A stretch of 60,178 nucleotides of DNA from Shewanella kaireitica. GTDB lineage: Bacteria > Pseudomonadota > Gammaproteobacteria > Enterobacterales > Shewanellaceae. The stretch is taken from positions 1-60,178 of the forward strand of contig NZ_JAKIKQ010000024.1 of NCBI RefSeq assembly GCF_023284045.1, read 5' to 3'. The notes under the pieces were generated by a model. The model did no database searches and had not been told where the DNA came from. It worked only from the letters and a program-made list of their open reading frames with translations. How positions within the stretch are numbered: position 1 is the stretch's first letter; the number at the start of each line of letters is the position of its first letter. Both the position numbers and the translations under genes were made by a program. Positions 43,251 to 52,457 of the stretch are shown one piece after another.

Positions 43251-44174
43251 TTAGGCTACACGCCTAGTTTTTGGCGAATCGCGCTGCTGACTAAATTGAA
43301 AAGCGCTAATCAGTCGGGCGCTTGCTGTCGATTCTTGCCATTTTAAAAGTTGAATATCACCGGACTGAGATTCTGCAATAAAAGTACAGTTCTCCACCCA
43401 ATCTCCATCATTGGCATAAATGATATTGTTTGTGAGGCTGAGCTCAGGTTGGTGGATATGGCCACAGACAACCACGTCAGCCCCTTTAGACTTTGCGTAG
43501 CGTATGACGGCGCTTCGGTAATTTTTGATGGCTTGTTGGGCTTTGCCGACTCTTAGTTTCACGTAACTTGCTAGCGACCAATAAGGGTAACCCAAGTGGT
43601 TACGGACTCTATGTAGTTGTCGATTTAGAAATAACAGTAGATCATACAGGTGGTCACCTAATTTGGCGTAGGCACGGCCAATGCACACCTCAGAATCAAA
43701 CTGATCGCCATGTACCATCAATACTTTGCGGTTAGAGGCTGTGATGTGAATGTGCTCTCGACTGACGGTGAGCTCCCAAAGATGGAAGCCATCATAAGGC
43801 TTTAATACCTCGTCATGATTACCGGGAATATACATAATACTGGTACCTTCACGAGCCATTTTGAGTAGTTTTTGTAAGACTAGGTTGTGGCTTTGTGGCC
43901 AGAGGAATTTGCGCTTAAGTGCCCAAATGTCGATGATGTCGCCAACGAGAAATAGCTTTTCGGTGTGCAGTGAATTTAGTAGTTGTAGCAGATACTCAGC
44001 CTTACAGTCTTTGCTGCCGAGGTGAACATCTGACAACCAGATAGCATTAAAGTGTCTCTCAGTACGACTTTTCTCGGTGCTGTTGATTGGCGATATACTA
44101 TCAATATTGCTTGAAAGCACACTGCTTAAAAGTTGCTGTTGAGCGTTTGCTAATCCTTGCCGTTTCTCTTTCAT
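43251..44174 (-). CDS. LpxH-like metallophosphoesterase
   Basis: A 307-residue calcineurin-type phosphoesterase resembling UDP-2,3-diacylglucosamine hydrolases. Metal motifs are SDVHLGS near residue 50, GDIIDIW, GNHDE, and MVHGDQFD with CGHIHQP. It is longer than E. coli LpxH (240) and lacks its exact signature, so the substrate may differ; LpxH2-type or lipid-related hydrolase is likely. It lies 23 bases upstream of the OlsF-like gene on the same strand, suggesting joint lipid metabolism. Confidence 0.8.
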   Translation of the reverse strand: MKEKRQGLANAQQQLLSSVLSSNIDSISPINSTEKSRTERHFNAIWLSDVHLGSKDCKAEYLLQLLNSLHTEKLFLVGDIIDIWALKRKFLWPQSHNLVLQKLLKMAREGTSIMYIPGNHDEVLKPYDGFHLWELTVSREHIHITASNRKVLMVHGDQFDSEVCIGRAYAKLGDHLYDLLLFLNRQLHRVRNHLGYPYWSLASYVKLRVGKAQQAIKNYRSAVIRYAKSKGADVVVCGHIHQPELSLTNNIIYANDGDWVENCTFIAESQSGDIQLLKWQESTASARLISAFQFSQQRDSPKTRRVA

Positions 44175-44266
44175 TGTCCTGCCAGTTAACGCTGGGGGAT
44201 GCCGATAGAGTAAAAGCGATAGTTGACTGTAAGATGAACATTTTATGGCAGGTTAATGACGGCCAT

Positions 44267-44290
44267 AAAAAAGAGCGCCTAAGCGCTCTT
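44267..44290 (-). terminator. Terminator of the YjiH-family gene
   Basis: On the minus strand AAGAGCGC and GCGCTCTT pair around TTAG, followed by T4. It separates the YjiH-family gene from the LpxH-like gene. Confidence 0.85.
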
Positions 44291-44314
44291 CTTGATGTTG
44301 TTGAGATAATCTTA

Positions 44315-45670
44315 TTAGAAGATAAGGTGTGCAATACCAGCGATTACAGGCAAAGTAACCAAAGTTCTTAAGATAAACACAACTGCAAGCTCAAGGAAGT
44401 TAACAGGGATTTTACTGCCCATTAGTAGTGCACCAACTTCACTCATGTAGATAAGCTGTGTGACCGACAGGGCTGCAATAATAAAGCGAGTCATGTCAGA
44501 TTCAATTGAGCTGGCAAGAATCGCCGGAATAAACATATCCGCAAATCCAACCACAATTGTTTTAGAGGCTTCAGCCGCTTCAGGCACTTGTAGCAACTCG
44601 AGTAGCGGAATAAACGGCATGCCTAGGTAGTTAAATATCGGTGTGAACTCGGCAATCATTAAGGCGATGGTACCGATCCCCATGACGACGGGGATTACAC
44701 CAAAAATCATATCAACAACGTTTTTAACACCGTCAGTTAAAGTATGTTTGATACCGCCTGCACGTGAGGCTTTTGTTAAAGCTTGATCGAGTCCCCAAGA
44801 GAGCACACCGTGACCCGCTGGGATAACTTCATCATCTTTATGACGTGGCGTTTCATCAATGTAGAGATCTTTCTTCCAAGACAGTGGTGGTAGCTTAGGT
44901 ACGATTATCGCAGCGACAAAACCGGCAAAACACACTGTTAAATAGAAGGGAACAAATAGATGCTCTAGCTGCACCTGTGAAATAACCACCAGTGAGAAAG
45001 TAATAGATACTGCTGAGAAAGTCGTTCCAATAACAGCGGCTTCACGTTGGGTATAGAAACGTGCTTCGTACTGCTTGCTGGTCATTAAGATCCCAACACT
45101 ACCATCGCCTAACCAAGATGCCATACAGTCAATTGCACTGCGTCCCGGCAGGTTAAAGATAGGACGCATAATCTTAGTTAACAGGGTACCTAATAGTTCT
45201 AGTAAACCAAAATTAAGTAAAAGTGGTAGTAGCATTCCAGCAAATAAAAACACCGAGAACAATACAGGTAAGAGGTCGTTCAATACCAGTGCTCCGGTAT
45301 CGCCTGAGCGAATCGCTTCAGGACCAATACCAAAAAAGGTAAGGCTGATAAATATAGCACCAAGGATACGGATGACTAACCAAACTGGTGTGACATTAAA
45401 CAGTGAATTCAAGAAGCTGTTTTCGATGACAAACTTAGGTTTGATTGCTTTAACCAGCGCGGAGACTATCGCAGTAAAGATAACAATACCTGTCACGATC
45501 CCAACAAGCGCGTCACCGAGGAAACTCTGTAAAGCTTTAGAGATGATCGCAATAGGAATGGTGATCGCATCTTGATAGCTGATAGGGGTCATGAATAACA
45601 GCAGACCGATCAGCGATGGCACAATAAACGTGAGTATTGTTTTAATGTTGTGGGTTTGTTTTTCTGACAC
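44315..45670 (-). CDS. YjiH-family membrane protein with nucleoside-recognition (Gate) domain
   Basis: A 451-residue inner-membrane protein with about ten hydrophobic segments and a central Gate-type motif (LPGRSAIDCMASWLGDGSVG). The family is named for E. coli YjiH, whose transport substrate is not known. An internal loop of about 50 charged residues (KDLYIDETPRHKDDEV) lies after mid-protein. It is transcribed alone. The 365-base region upstream (45671-46035) shows only AT-rich sequence and a hairpin near 45987-46016. Confidence 0.82.
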   Translation of the reverse strand: MSEKQTHNIKTILTFIVPSLIGLLLFMTPISYQDAITIPIAIISKALQSFLGDALVGIVTGIVIFTAIVSALVKAIKPKFVIENSFLNSLFNVTPVWLVIRILGAIFISLTFFGIGPEAIRSGDTGALVLNDLLPVLFSVFLFAGMLLPLLLNFGLLELLGTLLTKIMRPIFNLPGRSAIDCMASWLGDGSVGILMTSKQYEARFYTQREAAVIGTTFSAVSITFSLVVISQVQLEHLFVPFYLTVCFAGFVAAIIVPKLPPLSWKKDLYIDETPRHKDDEVIPAGHGVLSWGLDQALTKASRAGGIKHTLTDGVKNVVDMIFGVIPVVMGIGTIALMIAEFTPIFNYLGMPFIPLLELLQVPEAAEASKTIVVGFADMFIPAILASSIESDMTRFIIAALSVTQLIYMSEVGALLMGSKIPVNFLELAVVFILRTLVTLPVIAGIAHLIF

Positions 45671-46035
45671 TTTTTTCTACCCTAAATATCGAGTTCTGCT
45701 TTGCAGCCTAAAAATGGCGTTTGTACTTAAGCAAAAAATGTATTGAATATTCATTCAACTGCTAACAGGCGAGGTTACCGCCTTAAAACATCTATGTAAA
45801 ACGATTCTACTGATATAGAGAATATATCAAGCTGTGCGAATAGTTATTAACTCTAAATGACTAAATATATTGTATAGGAAGAAGTAGTGAAAAAACAAAA
45901 TTATTTTTTGTTTAATTCTATTTAAAACAGTGTATTAAGTTTGTTTTGTGAGTGTTGAGGTTTGGTGTGTTTTATGTGGTTTTTTAGTTGTCGCCACTAA
46001 TGCTTGTAACGACAACTACTTTAAATTACTGCAAA
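45671..46035. other. AT-rich intergenic region
   Basis: No gene is visible. AGTTGTCG/CGACAACT at 45987-46016 forms an eight-base stem just past the stop of the chemoreceptor gene (leftward) and is probably its terminator, though with a poor T tract. The remainder should contain the promoter of the YjiH-family gene. Confidence 0.45.
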
Positions 46036-47580
46036 CTAACTAAATGTTTTCCTCAAAGATTTTGCTTTTTCAGCGTTAATTTTTAGCTCTTTAACTGCTA
46101 ATTCCACCACATCAATCGCGCCTAAATTTTCTGCTGAGGCCTGGCTAATGTGGCTGATATTTTGGTTTATTTCACCAACAACCAGTGTTTGTTGCTCTGC
46201 AGCAACTGCATTTTGTTGCGCTAAATCATGAATATTTCTGACAGCCTCATAGATGGTGTCGACTTTTTGAGCAGAATTCTGTGCATCTTCGGTGCATAGC
46301 AATGCTTGAGATTTGCTTTCATCCATCTGCTGCGACCATTGCGTTAGCATCGAAAACATCTTGTCGACGCTTTTTGAGATGCTTTCTGTAGACTGTTGAG
46401 TGCGACTTGACAGTGCACGAACTTCATCAGCAACGACGGCAAAACCACGACCTTGTTCGCCTGCTCTAGCCGCTTCAATCGCCGCGTTGAGGGCGAGTAG
46501 GTTTGTTTGCTCTGCAATCCCATCAATCTCGGTCATGGCACTGGCGACACGTTCTGCTTCTTTATTGAGTAATAAAGCATTAGCTGCAGCCTCTGAAACT
46601 GACTCTGTAAGTTCATTAATACTGCTGGCACTCTTTTGCATCTTTTCCCGACTTTCATCACAAAGAAGATAAGTGTCTTGAATGCTGTCAGAAGTTGACT
46701 GAATATTACTGGCGACTTCGGTAATTGTGGCAGCCATCTCCTCGGTAGCACTCGCGATTTGTTCTATCTGTTGGCTCTCAACATCGAGACCGACATGCGC
46801 TTGAGTTGCTGCGGTGACTAACTGATTTGAGATGTCATCAATGTGTTCGGCATTATCTTGTGAGCGGCCTAGCACCCCTTGTAACTTGGCATCTTTCATC
46901 ATCAATTGGAATTCGAGCAGTGAGGAGGTGTCACGCCCACAGTAGATAAAGCGGCTAACTGAGTCGTGTTGCTGCTTCATTTGCATTAAGCGGGCTGGTA
47001 TACGAAAAGCTTCATCGTAGAAAATCGCCAAGTTAATGCTCATTAGTATTATTCCGGCAAGTATTACTCCCCAGCCCCAAATGTAGCCTGCTGCAGCCAA
47101 ACCTATACTGGCACATATGGCAGACAGTAAACGTTTATTGGTTAAGCTGATGGGATCGTCAACGGCCTTGCCATTGTTGAGTCGTTGATAAATTTTCTGT
47201 GCTTGGCTGACGTACTCGGCTTTCGGGGCTACACGCACTGATTGATATCCGACGAGTTTTCCTTGCTCGAATAGAGGGGAAACAAAGGCGTCAACCCAAT
47301 AGAAATTGCCATTTTTACAACGGTTTTTAACGATACCACGCCATGATTGACCCGCCTCTAGTTTCTCCCACATCTCTTTAAAGGCCGCTTTAGGCATATC
47401 GGTGTGTCGGACTAGATTATGGTTTTGGCCGATGAGCTCCTGCTCTGAATAGCCAGACACTTCAATAAAACGTGGGTTGGCATAGGTGATAACACCTCGC
47501 TTGTCGGTGCTTGATATTAATTGATCTGAATTGGTGAGCCTAACTTCCTGGTTGGCTGTGTTTGCATTGTTTGTTGTCAT
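46036..47580 (-). CDS. Aer-like methyl-accepting chemotaxis protein
   Basis: A 514-residue chemoreceptor with an N-terminal PAS domain (about 14-120; GVITYANPRFIEVSGYSEQE and HNLVRHTDMP, typical of Aer), two adjacent membrane spans near 160-200 with almost no periplasmic loop, a HAMP-like region, and a signalling domain with the hairpin tip EQTNLLALNAAIEAARAGEQ. Energy or oxygen taxis through a PAS-bound flavin is likely. The ATG at 47580 is preceded by TGGAAT; a TTG at 47601 is in frame. Confidence 0.88.
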   Translation of the reverse strand: MTTNNANTANQEVRLTNSDQLISSTDKRGVITYANPRFIEVSGYSEQELIGQNHNLVRHTDMPKAAFKEMWEKLEAGQSWRGIVKNRCKNGNFYWVDAFVSPLFEQGKLVGYQSVRVAPKAEYVSQAQKIYQRLNNGKAVDDPISLTNKRLLSAICASIGLAAAGYIWGWGVILAGIILMSINLAIFYDEAFRIPARLMQMKQQHDSVSRFIYCGRDTSSLLEFQLMMKDAKLQGVLGRSQDNAEHIDDISNQLVTAATQAHVGLDVESQQIEQIASATEEMAATITEVASNIQSTSDSIQDTYLLCDESREKMQKSASSINELTESVSEAAANALLLNKEAERVASAMTEIDGIAEQTNLLALNAAIEAARAGEQGRGFAVVADEVRALSSRTQQSTESISKSVDKMFSMLTQWSQQMDESKSQALLCTEDAQNSAQKVDTIYEAVRNIHDLAQQNAVAAEQQTLVVGEINQNISHISQASAENLGAIDVVELAVKELKINAEKAKSLRKTFS

Positions 47581-47960
47581 TATTATTCCATGTGACTGCA
47601 AATGGCATTACGAGGTTTATGTCGTCAATGTACTAATGGGTATAACCACTTGGCTGAAATATAACATTAATACACCCACTTTTAATCAGGTTTTTCTAAT
47701 TTTTTTAACTAAATATTAGCTAAAAGCACATTGCGCTTTTTTGTTGTAACTTTCTGGGTTTATTCTCTTTTTATCCTGAGCCATCTTCACTGTTTTGGAT
47801 ATTAAGCTTGAAAAAGTGAGCGGCAAACGATAAGAATAACATGTGTGCTACATTTGATGGGGTTGTAAAGCTTGTTAAAAATCTGAGCTAGACCTCTTTA
47901 ACTAGGGCTAAATCGATATATATTTGGTGATGCCATTAGAAATTATAAAAATAGGAATAT
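47581..47960. other. Intergenic region between divergent genes
   Basis: 380 AT-rich bases between the chemoreceptor and the DUF998-type gene. AAAAGC/GCTTTT around 47722-47740 forms a small hairpin followed by T. No coding or clear regulatory signal otherwise. Confidence 0.4.
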
Positions 47961-48650
47961 ATGGTAGCTCGGATAAAGAATAAGGTTTCTACGCTCGCAT
48001 TTCGCTTTGGCATGCTAGGAGTCTTCGGATTATTGCTAGGCCTAGTGATGTCTGTGCTGACATTTGAGCAGTATGACGGTAAAGGTTTTAGTTTTTTGAA
48101 CCATACGCTCAGTGAGTTGGGTAATTATGGCCATTCCTATTTTGCAGTGATCATTAATGGCGGCCTATTTTTTGGTAGTTTGAGTGTGGTGCTGTTTTGT
48201 TTGTTCTCTTTGCAAATTGCAGACTCTCCTTGGTCTTATCCGTTTTTTGCCTGTTTAGCGCTGACATTTTTTAGTCTTGCCGCAATAGGCCTGTTCCCAA
48301 TCAATGTTTATCACTTGCATACAACAGCTGTGCAATACTTCTTCATTTTCGGTTGTGTGAGTTCAGTCTTATATGGGCTGTATTTGTTAGTTGGTAAAGG
48401 ACGATTGTTCTCACGGACTACCAGTATTTTGGCATCCTGCTCATTCTTCAGCATGGCAGCATTTCTCATTGCACCTTTGCTAGGGTTAGAGTTGACTGAA
48501 GGTGATAGAGCGTTCTATCAGGAGATGCTGGTTGAGATGCACCGTCCTGATATTTGGTGGCCCGCGGTGTTTGAATGGGTAGGGCTGGGCTGTTTTGTAA
48601 CTTGGACCACCAGTGTTATGCTCAATTTAAGGCCAACATTTAAGTCTTAG
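47961..48650 (+). CDS. DUF998-type membrane protein
   Basis: A 229-residue protein with about six hydrophobic segments. The pattern FSFLNHTLSELGNYGHSYFA after the first segment and GLFPINVYHLHTTAVQYFF near the middle match the DUF998 family of uncharacterised membrane proteins. ATAGGAATAT precedes the ATG. It converges with ubiV, the stops overlapping by about four bases. Function unknown. Confidence 0.78.
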   Translation: MVARIKNKVSTLAFRFGMLGVFGLLLGLVMSVLTFEQYDGKGFSFLNHTLSELGNYGHSYFAVIINGGLFFGSLSVVLFCLFSLQIADSPWSYPFFACLALTFFSLAAIGLFPINVYHLHTTAVQYFFIFGCVSSVLYGLYLLVGKGRLFSRTTSILASCSFFSMAAFLIAPLLGLELTEGDRAFYQEMLVEMHRPDIWWPAVFEWVGLGCFVTWTTSVMLNLRPTFKS

Positions 48651-49513
48651 TTAACCTGCGCTAACCCTGAAGTTTGATGCCAATATCCGTTGCATGATAG
48701 AGGCTCAGGCAGTTGCGGCTTAGTCAAAATATTCTCTGCAACTTCGATACTCTTTAAACTACTTGGTGACACTCTAAAGTAGCTGACTCCCATCTGTTGC
48801 ATCTGGGCAATATCAGCTGAAAGATCTATTTGACTGGCTGATTGAGTTTGAATGCCGTTAACCCTTAATAGAGGCTGTTGATCTTGGGTTTGAGCAAGTA
48901 ATCCTTTTGAGTGTGACAAGCACACCGTTTGGCAGTTGTCTTTAGGCAGTCCTTGCTGCTTGGCGGTGAAACAGCGAGCTGAGTGCGCTAATGGTAAATA
49001 TCCATGGGCAAATACTTCTATTTCATAGGGTAATGTCGCTCCGTTAGCTGCCACTTCTGCAGCAATCACATTTGATAACCACGTTTTAGATAGCTCAATT
49101 GGCATCACAAATCGCTGCATGCCCCATTGGTGCAGCTTATTAAGCGTTGCTAAGTTGTAGTTATTGATAGTGGGACCACAGACAAAGGGTAAGCCAATCT
49201 CTTTGGCTGCTTGAACTGCACCTATATCATTAGCCTCGATAATGAATTCCCCATTGTTAACCTGCTTTTTTAGTTCCGTGTATTCTGATGGCGCTTCTAA
49301 TAACGCTAGCGTCGATAGAATTACTTCTTTACCTGAATCTCGCAGCATGTGCGCTAGCGCTAAATAGTCGCTAAATTTTACTTGTCTGCGTCTACTACAA
49401 ACCGTTTCACCAAGATAGACGACGGGAATATTACTTTCAGCCACCTGCTGATAGAACTGGCTGACTGTTTCTTTTGACCAGCAATACTGTATTGGCCCGA
49501 GCGATGTTTTCAT
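48647..49513 (-). CDS. ubiV: Oxygen-independent ubiquinone hydroxylase subunit UbiV
   Basis: A 288-residue U32-peptidase-family protein that with UbiU hydroxylates ubiquinone precursors without oxygen, using prephenate as oxygen donor. Conserved cluster cysteines appear in ETVCSRRR and in SARCFTAKQQGLPKDNCQTVC, matching the [4Fe-4S] site of E. coli YhbV. The ATG at 49513 (MKTSLGPIQYCW) aligns with the E. coli start and has AAAGGAAAG upstream. The frame is open further into ubiU. It is the second gene of ubiUV. Confidence 0.93.
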   Translation of the reverse strand: MKTSLGPIQYCWSKETVSQFYQQVAESNIPVVYLGETVCSRRRQVKFSDYLALAHMLRDSGKEVILSTLALLEAPSEYTELKKQVNNGEFIIEANDIGAVQAAKEIGLPFVCGPTINNYNLATLNKLHQWGMQRFVMPIELSKTWLSNVIAAEVAANGATLPYEIEVFAHGYLPLAHSARCFTAKQQGLPKDNCQTVCLSHSKGLLAQTQDQQPLLRVNGIQTQSASQIDLSADIAQMQQMGVSYFRVSPSSLKSIEVAENILTKPQLPEPLSCNGYWHQTSGLAQVN

Positions 49514-49541
49514 TATCTTTCCTTTAAAATAAGCTGAGCGG

Positions 49542-50543
49542 TTACTGCCAAGTTCGCTCATAGGCGCCGAGTGTGGTGGTTTGTCCTTCGGAGACTTTGT
49601 TTAAAGCTGCATTCCACTCTTGCTGGGTTTGGTATTTCTCAGGCGCTGACTGGTAACTATCGATCGCAGCGCGCCATACACGTGTCACTTGCTCAACATA
49701 AGCAGGGCTGCGTTGACGGCCTTCTATTTTTAGAGACACAACATTCGCTTTGGCAAGTTCAGGCAATAGACTTAAGGTGTTTAAACTGGTTGGCGCCTCA
49801 AGAATATGGCTAGCGGTACTGTTTTCATCTGTGGTGTAGCGACCTTTACAGACGACTGGGTAGCCCATCTGTTCATCAATACCAGACTTATCAATAAGCA
49901 CATCGTTTAACCAAGTAAGCCTATTGCTGCCATCCTCTTGCCAGCGTACATGCTTTGCCGGTGAGCAGGAGCCACCAGTATTAGGAGATTGGCCGGTGAC
50001 GTATGAAGATAAATGACAGCGACCTTCAGCCATAATGCATAAACTGCCGAATGCGAAAACTTCTAAGTCTACAGGGGTGACTTTTGACAGGTCTCTGACC
50101 TGTTTCATCGATAATACCCGTGGTAATACCGCCCGTTCGATATTAAACGCTTCTTTATAAAGCGTTAGCGCTCCAAGATTAGTGGCACTGGCTTGTACCG
50201 ATAAATGCAACGGCAAATGTGGATAGCGGCTATGGGCATAATCGAGCAGTGATATGTCCGCCATAATGAGTGCATCAACACCGGTAGCCGCGGCTAAATC
50301 AATGGCTTGATACCAGCGAGTCTCTTCGCCTGGTTTTGGAAAGGTGTTAATGGTTAAGAATACTTTTTTGCCGCATTTTTTAGTGTACTCAACAGCCTGT
50401 TGCAGTTTTTTGGGAGTAAAGTTTAAACCAGCAAAAGAACGGGCATTGGTATCATCTTTTAATCCTAGATAGACCGCATCGGCACCAGCATTTAGCGCAA
50501 TTTTTAATGATGCGAGATTACCCGCGGGGCACAGCAGTTCCAT
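49542..50543 (-). CDS. ubiU: Oxygen-independent ubiquinone hydroxylase subunit UbiU
   Basis: A 333-residue U32-family partner of UbiV (E. coli YhbU, 331). It begins MELLCPAGNLASLKIALNAG, and the cluster cysteines lie in CIMAEGRC, GGSCSPAKH and VCKGRY. Its product forms a heterodimer with UbiV for anaerobic ubiquinone synthesis. The gene precedes ubiV by 28 bases and is divergent from ubiT, the same arrangement as in E. coli. A possible FNR-type site lies in the shared promoter region. Confidence 0.95.
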   Translation of the reverse strand: MELLCPAGNLASLKIALNAGADAVYLGLKDDTNARSFAGLNFTPKKLQQAVEYTKKCGKKVFLTINTFPKPGEETRWYQAIDLAAATGVDALIMADISLLDYAHSRYPHLPLHLSVQASATNLGALTLYKEAFNIERAVLPRVLSMKQVRDLSKVTPVDLEVFAFGSLCIMAEGRCHLSSYVTGQSPNTGGSCSPAKHVRWQEDGSNRLTWLNDVLIDKSGIDEQMGYPVVCKGRYTTDENSTASHILEAPTSLNTLSLLPELAKANVVSLKIEGRQRSPAYVEQVTRVWRAAIDSYQSAPEKYQTQQEWNAALNKVSEGQTTTLGAYERTWQ

Positions 50544-50600
50544 ATATTTGGCTCCAATAATAAGGAATCAGGAGTTTAAAAGGGAATGAAGATCAAATTT

Positions 50601-50614
50601 TTGATGTAAAACAG
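50601..50614. promoter_or_regulatory. Possible FNR/EtrA site between ubiU and ubiT
   Basis: TTGATGTAAAACAG keeps the first FNR half-site (TTGAT) and three of five bases of the second. It lies about 60 bases before each start. Control of ubiTUV by FNR is known in E. coli, but this site is imperfect. Confidence 0.3.
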
Positions 50615-50676
50615 GTTTGTGATCATAAAAGCTAGGTAAGATCACTTTCTTTGTATCAATGCTGGAGCATTTTTAA

Positions 50677-51189
50677 ATGCAAGGTTTACTTCCCAATAGT
50701 TTGGCTAAAAAAATTCTGAATATTGGCCCTAAAGCGCTATCACAACCGTTAGCATTTATCCCGTTCTCTTTAAAGGCTGATCTATTAAAACGGATACTAG
50801 GCTTGATGCTTGCTGAGCAAGCAAAGGATGATGAGCTGGAATTTTTACTGGATCGTTGGGTGGCTATCGAAGTTGAAGATTTAGCTTTAACCTTTGAGGT
50901 GAGTTACAACGGTAGTTGGTTAGTCCGCCCATTACAAAATGCAGAAGTGACGTTTAAGAGTGACTCAAAAGCGTTGCTTTTAGTTGCTGCGGCGAAAGAG
51001 GATCCCGATACACTATTTTTTCAACGTAAACTCAGTATCGAAGGTGATACGGAGCTTGGGCTTGAAGTGAAGAACTTATTACTTGGTGTGGAGTTTGACT
51101 CAATGCCGACAGCGATCAGTACTGCAGTAACAAAGCTGGCGGAAGCGCTGCAATCATTACAAAAACGCGCCGAGCCGCAAATCGCTTAA
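50677..51189 (+). CDS. ubiT: SCP2-domain ubiquinone accessory factor UbiT
   Basis: A 170-residue lipid-binding protein (E. coli YhbT) needed for anaerobic ubiquinone synthesis; the counterpart of aerobic UbiJ. An SCP2-like sterol-carrier fold is expected across about 40-140, and the sequence near the start (LPLAFIPFSLKADLLKRIL) is amphipathic. GGAG lies eight bases before the ATG. Divergent from ubiUV, and followed by a strong bidirectional terminator. Confidence 0.9.
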   Translation: MQGLLPNSLAKKILNIGPKALSQPLAFIPFSLKADLLKRILGLMLAEQAKDDELEFLLDRWVAIEVEDLALTFEVSYNGSWLVRPLQNAEVTFKSDSKALLLVAAAKEDPDTLFFQRKLSIEGDTELGLEVKNLLLGVEFDSMPTAISTAVTKLAEALQSLQKRAEPQIA

Positions 51190-51204
51190 ATAAAATGAAC
51201 ATAA

Positions 51205-51234
51205 CAAAAAAGGCGCCGTTGGCGCCTTTTTGTT
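51205..51234. terminator. Bidirectional terminator between ubiT and rdgC
   Basis: AAAAAAGGCGCC and GGCGCCTTTTT form a compact stem around GTT with A and T runs on either side. Confidence 0.9.
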
Positions 51235-51254
51235 ATGCAAACAAGAAGCAGTAA

Positions 51255-52166
51255 TTAAATGCTGTCTTCTAGTCCACCAAGCGCTTCTACGACGGCGTTT
51301 ACCAAGGCAATGAGTTCGCTTCCCATTAAGGCAAAATCTGCATCTAAACGCGCCATTGGATCTTCATTACCTAAGTCGTCATTACCCGCTCTGAACTCTT
51401 CGGAGAACTTAAGACGTTTAATCGCGGCATCAGACTGAAGTAAAAACGCCACTGATTGACCAAAATGTAATGCTAGCTTATGAACCTGCTTACCGACTTC
51501 AATGTGCGCTAGTACTTCATTTTCACTCAAATCTTGCTGCTTAAAGCGAACAATTCCACCTTCATCTGAATCGCTTTTCAACTCAGCTTCATCTTGCATC
51601 TCGAAAGGTGCGGGCGTTTTGCTCTCTTTTAACCATTCCGTTAACTGCGTTTCAATCGGCGTTTTAAAGCTCATTGGAATGATAGGTAAAGTCCCAATGG
51701 CTTTACGCAATAGCGCCATTAGCTCTTCAGATTTAGCGGCACTTGAGCTATCGACCAAGATCATCTGGATCTCAGGTAAGATCAGTGCGCGAATTTGACT
51801 GCGACGAGAAAACGCCCTTGGTAGTAGCGTGGTGGTTATTTCGTCTTTTAGCGCGTCTTTCTCTTTTTTTGCAAGTTTACGACCATCTTCAGATTCAAGT
51901 AGTGCAACTTTTTCCTCTAATGCTTCTTTTATGACTTGAGCGGGGAGGATTTTTTCCTCTTTGGTTGCGCAGATAAGGTGTCTGTCTGCTGCGGTATGGA
52001 CCAAAGTGTCGCCATGCTTACCAAATGCGTTAGAGAAGCCAAACTTGCTGATATCTTGGCTTGAGCATGGAGAGAAGGTGAAGTCTTCCAGTGATTTTTC
52101 CATTGATTCAGTGTCAACAGAGAAGGGCTTGTTAAAGCGGTAGACAGTTAGATTTTTAAACCACAT
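51255..52166 (-). CDS. rdgC: Recombination-associated protein RdgC
   Basis: A 303-residue DNA-binding protein that forms a ring around DNA and modulates RecA. It begins MWFKNLTVYRF, as in E. coli RdgC (303), and keeps the family regions PFxFSPCSSQD-like near 30 and the C-terminal acidic end. It is a single gene, divergent from the porin gene with a 290-base gap. Confidence 0.94.
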   Translation of the reverse strand: MWFKNLTVYRFNKPFSVDTESMEKSLEDFTFSPCSSQDISKFGFSNAFGKHGDTLVHTAADRHLICATKEEKILPAQVIKEALEEKVALLESEDGRKLAKKEKDALKDEITTTLLPRAFSRRSQIRALILPEIQMILVDSSSAAKSEELMALLRKAIGTLPIIPMSFKTPIETQLTEWLKESKTPAPFEMQDEAELKSDSDEGGIVRFKQQDLSENEVLAHIEVGKQVHKLALHFGQSVAFLLQSDAAIKRLKFSEEFRAGNDDLGNEDPMARLDADFALMGSELIALVNAVVEALGGLEDSI

Positions 52167-52457
52167 AGATTAAGTGCTCAGTCAAAATTAAAGCCGCAGT
52201 GTAAGCCATTGTCTGGTTCGGGTAAACCGCTTAGGTGTGTTGGTGTTAGATGCGATTGTCACATTTAACCAAACTGTCATATTTCAACAGGGATGCTTGA
52301 AAGCCCCGTTTTCAAAGGCTTTCTAGAATAAAAATTACAACTTACCAACAATTCGAACTCGATTTAGTATTTGCTGAAATAAAAATGCAACAAACGATCT
52401 TCATTATGGCGCTCGTCCAAACCAATAACCAAGACGAATAAACGTCGAAAGGATTAA

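Noticed and set aside
52256..52280. TTGTCAC and CTGTCAT before the porin as a Pho box
   Set aside because: The two half-sites are 18 bases apart, not 11 or 22, and neither has a good partner in phase, so PhoB control is not supported by the sequence.
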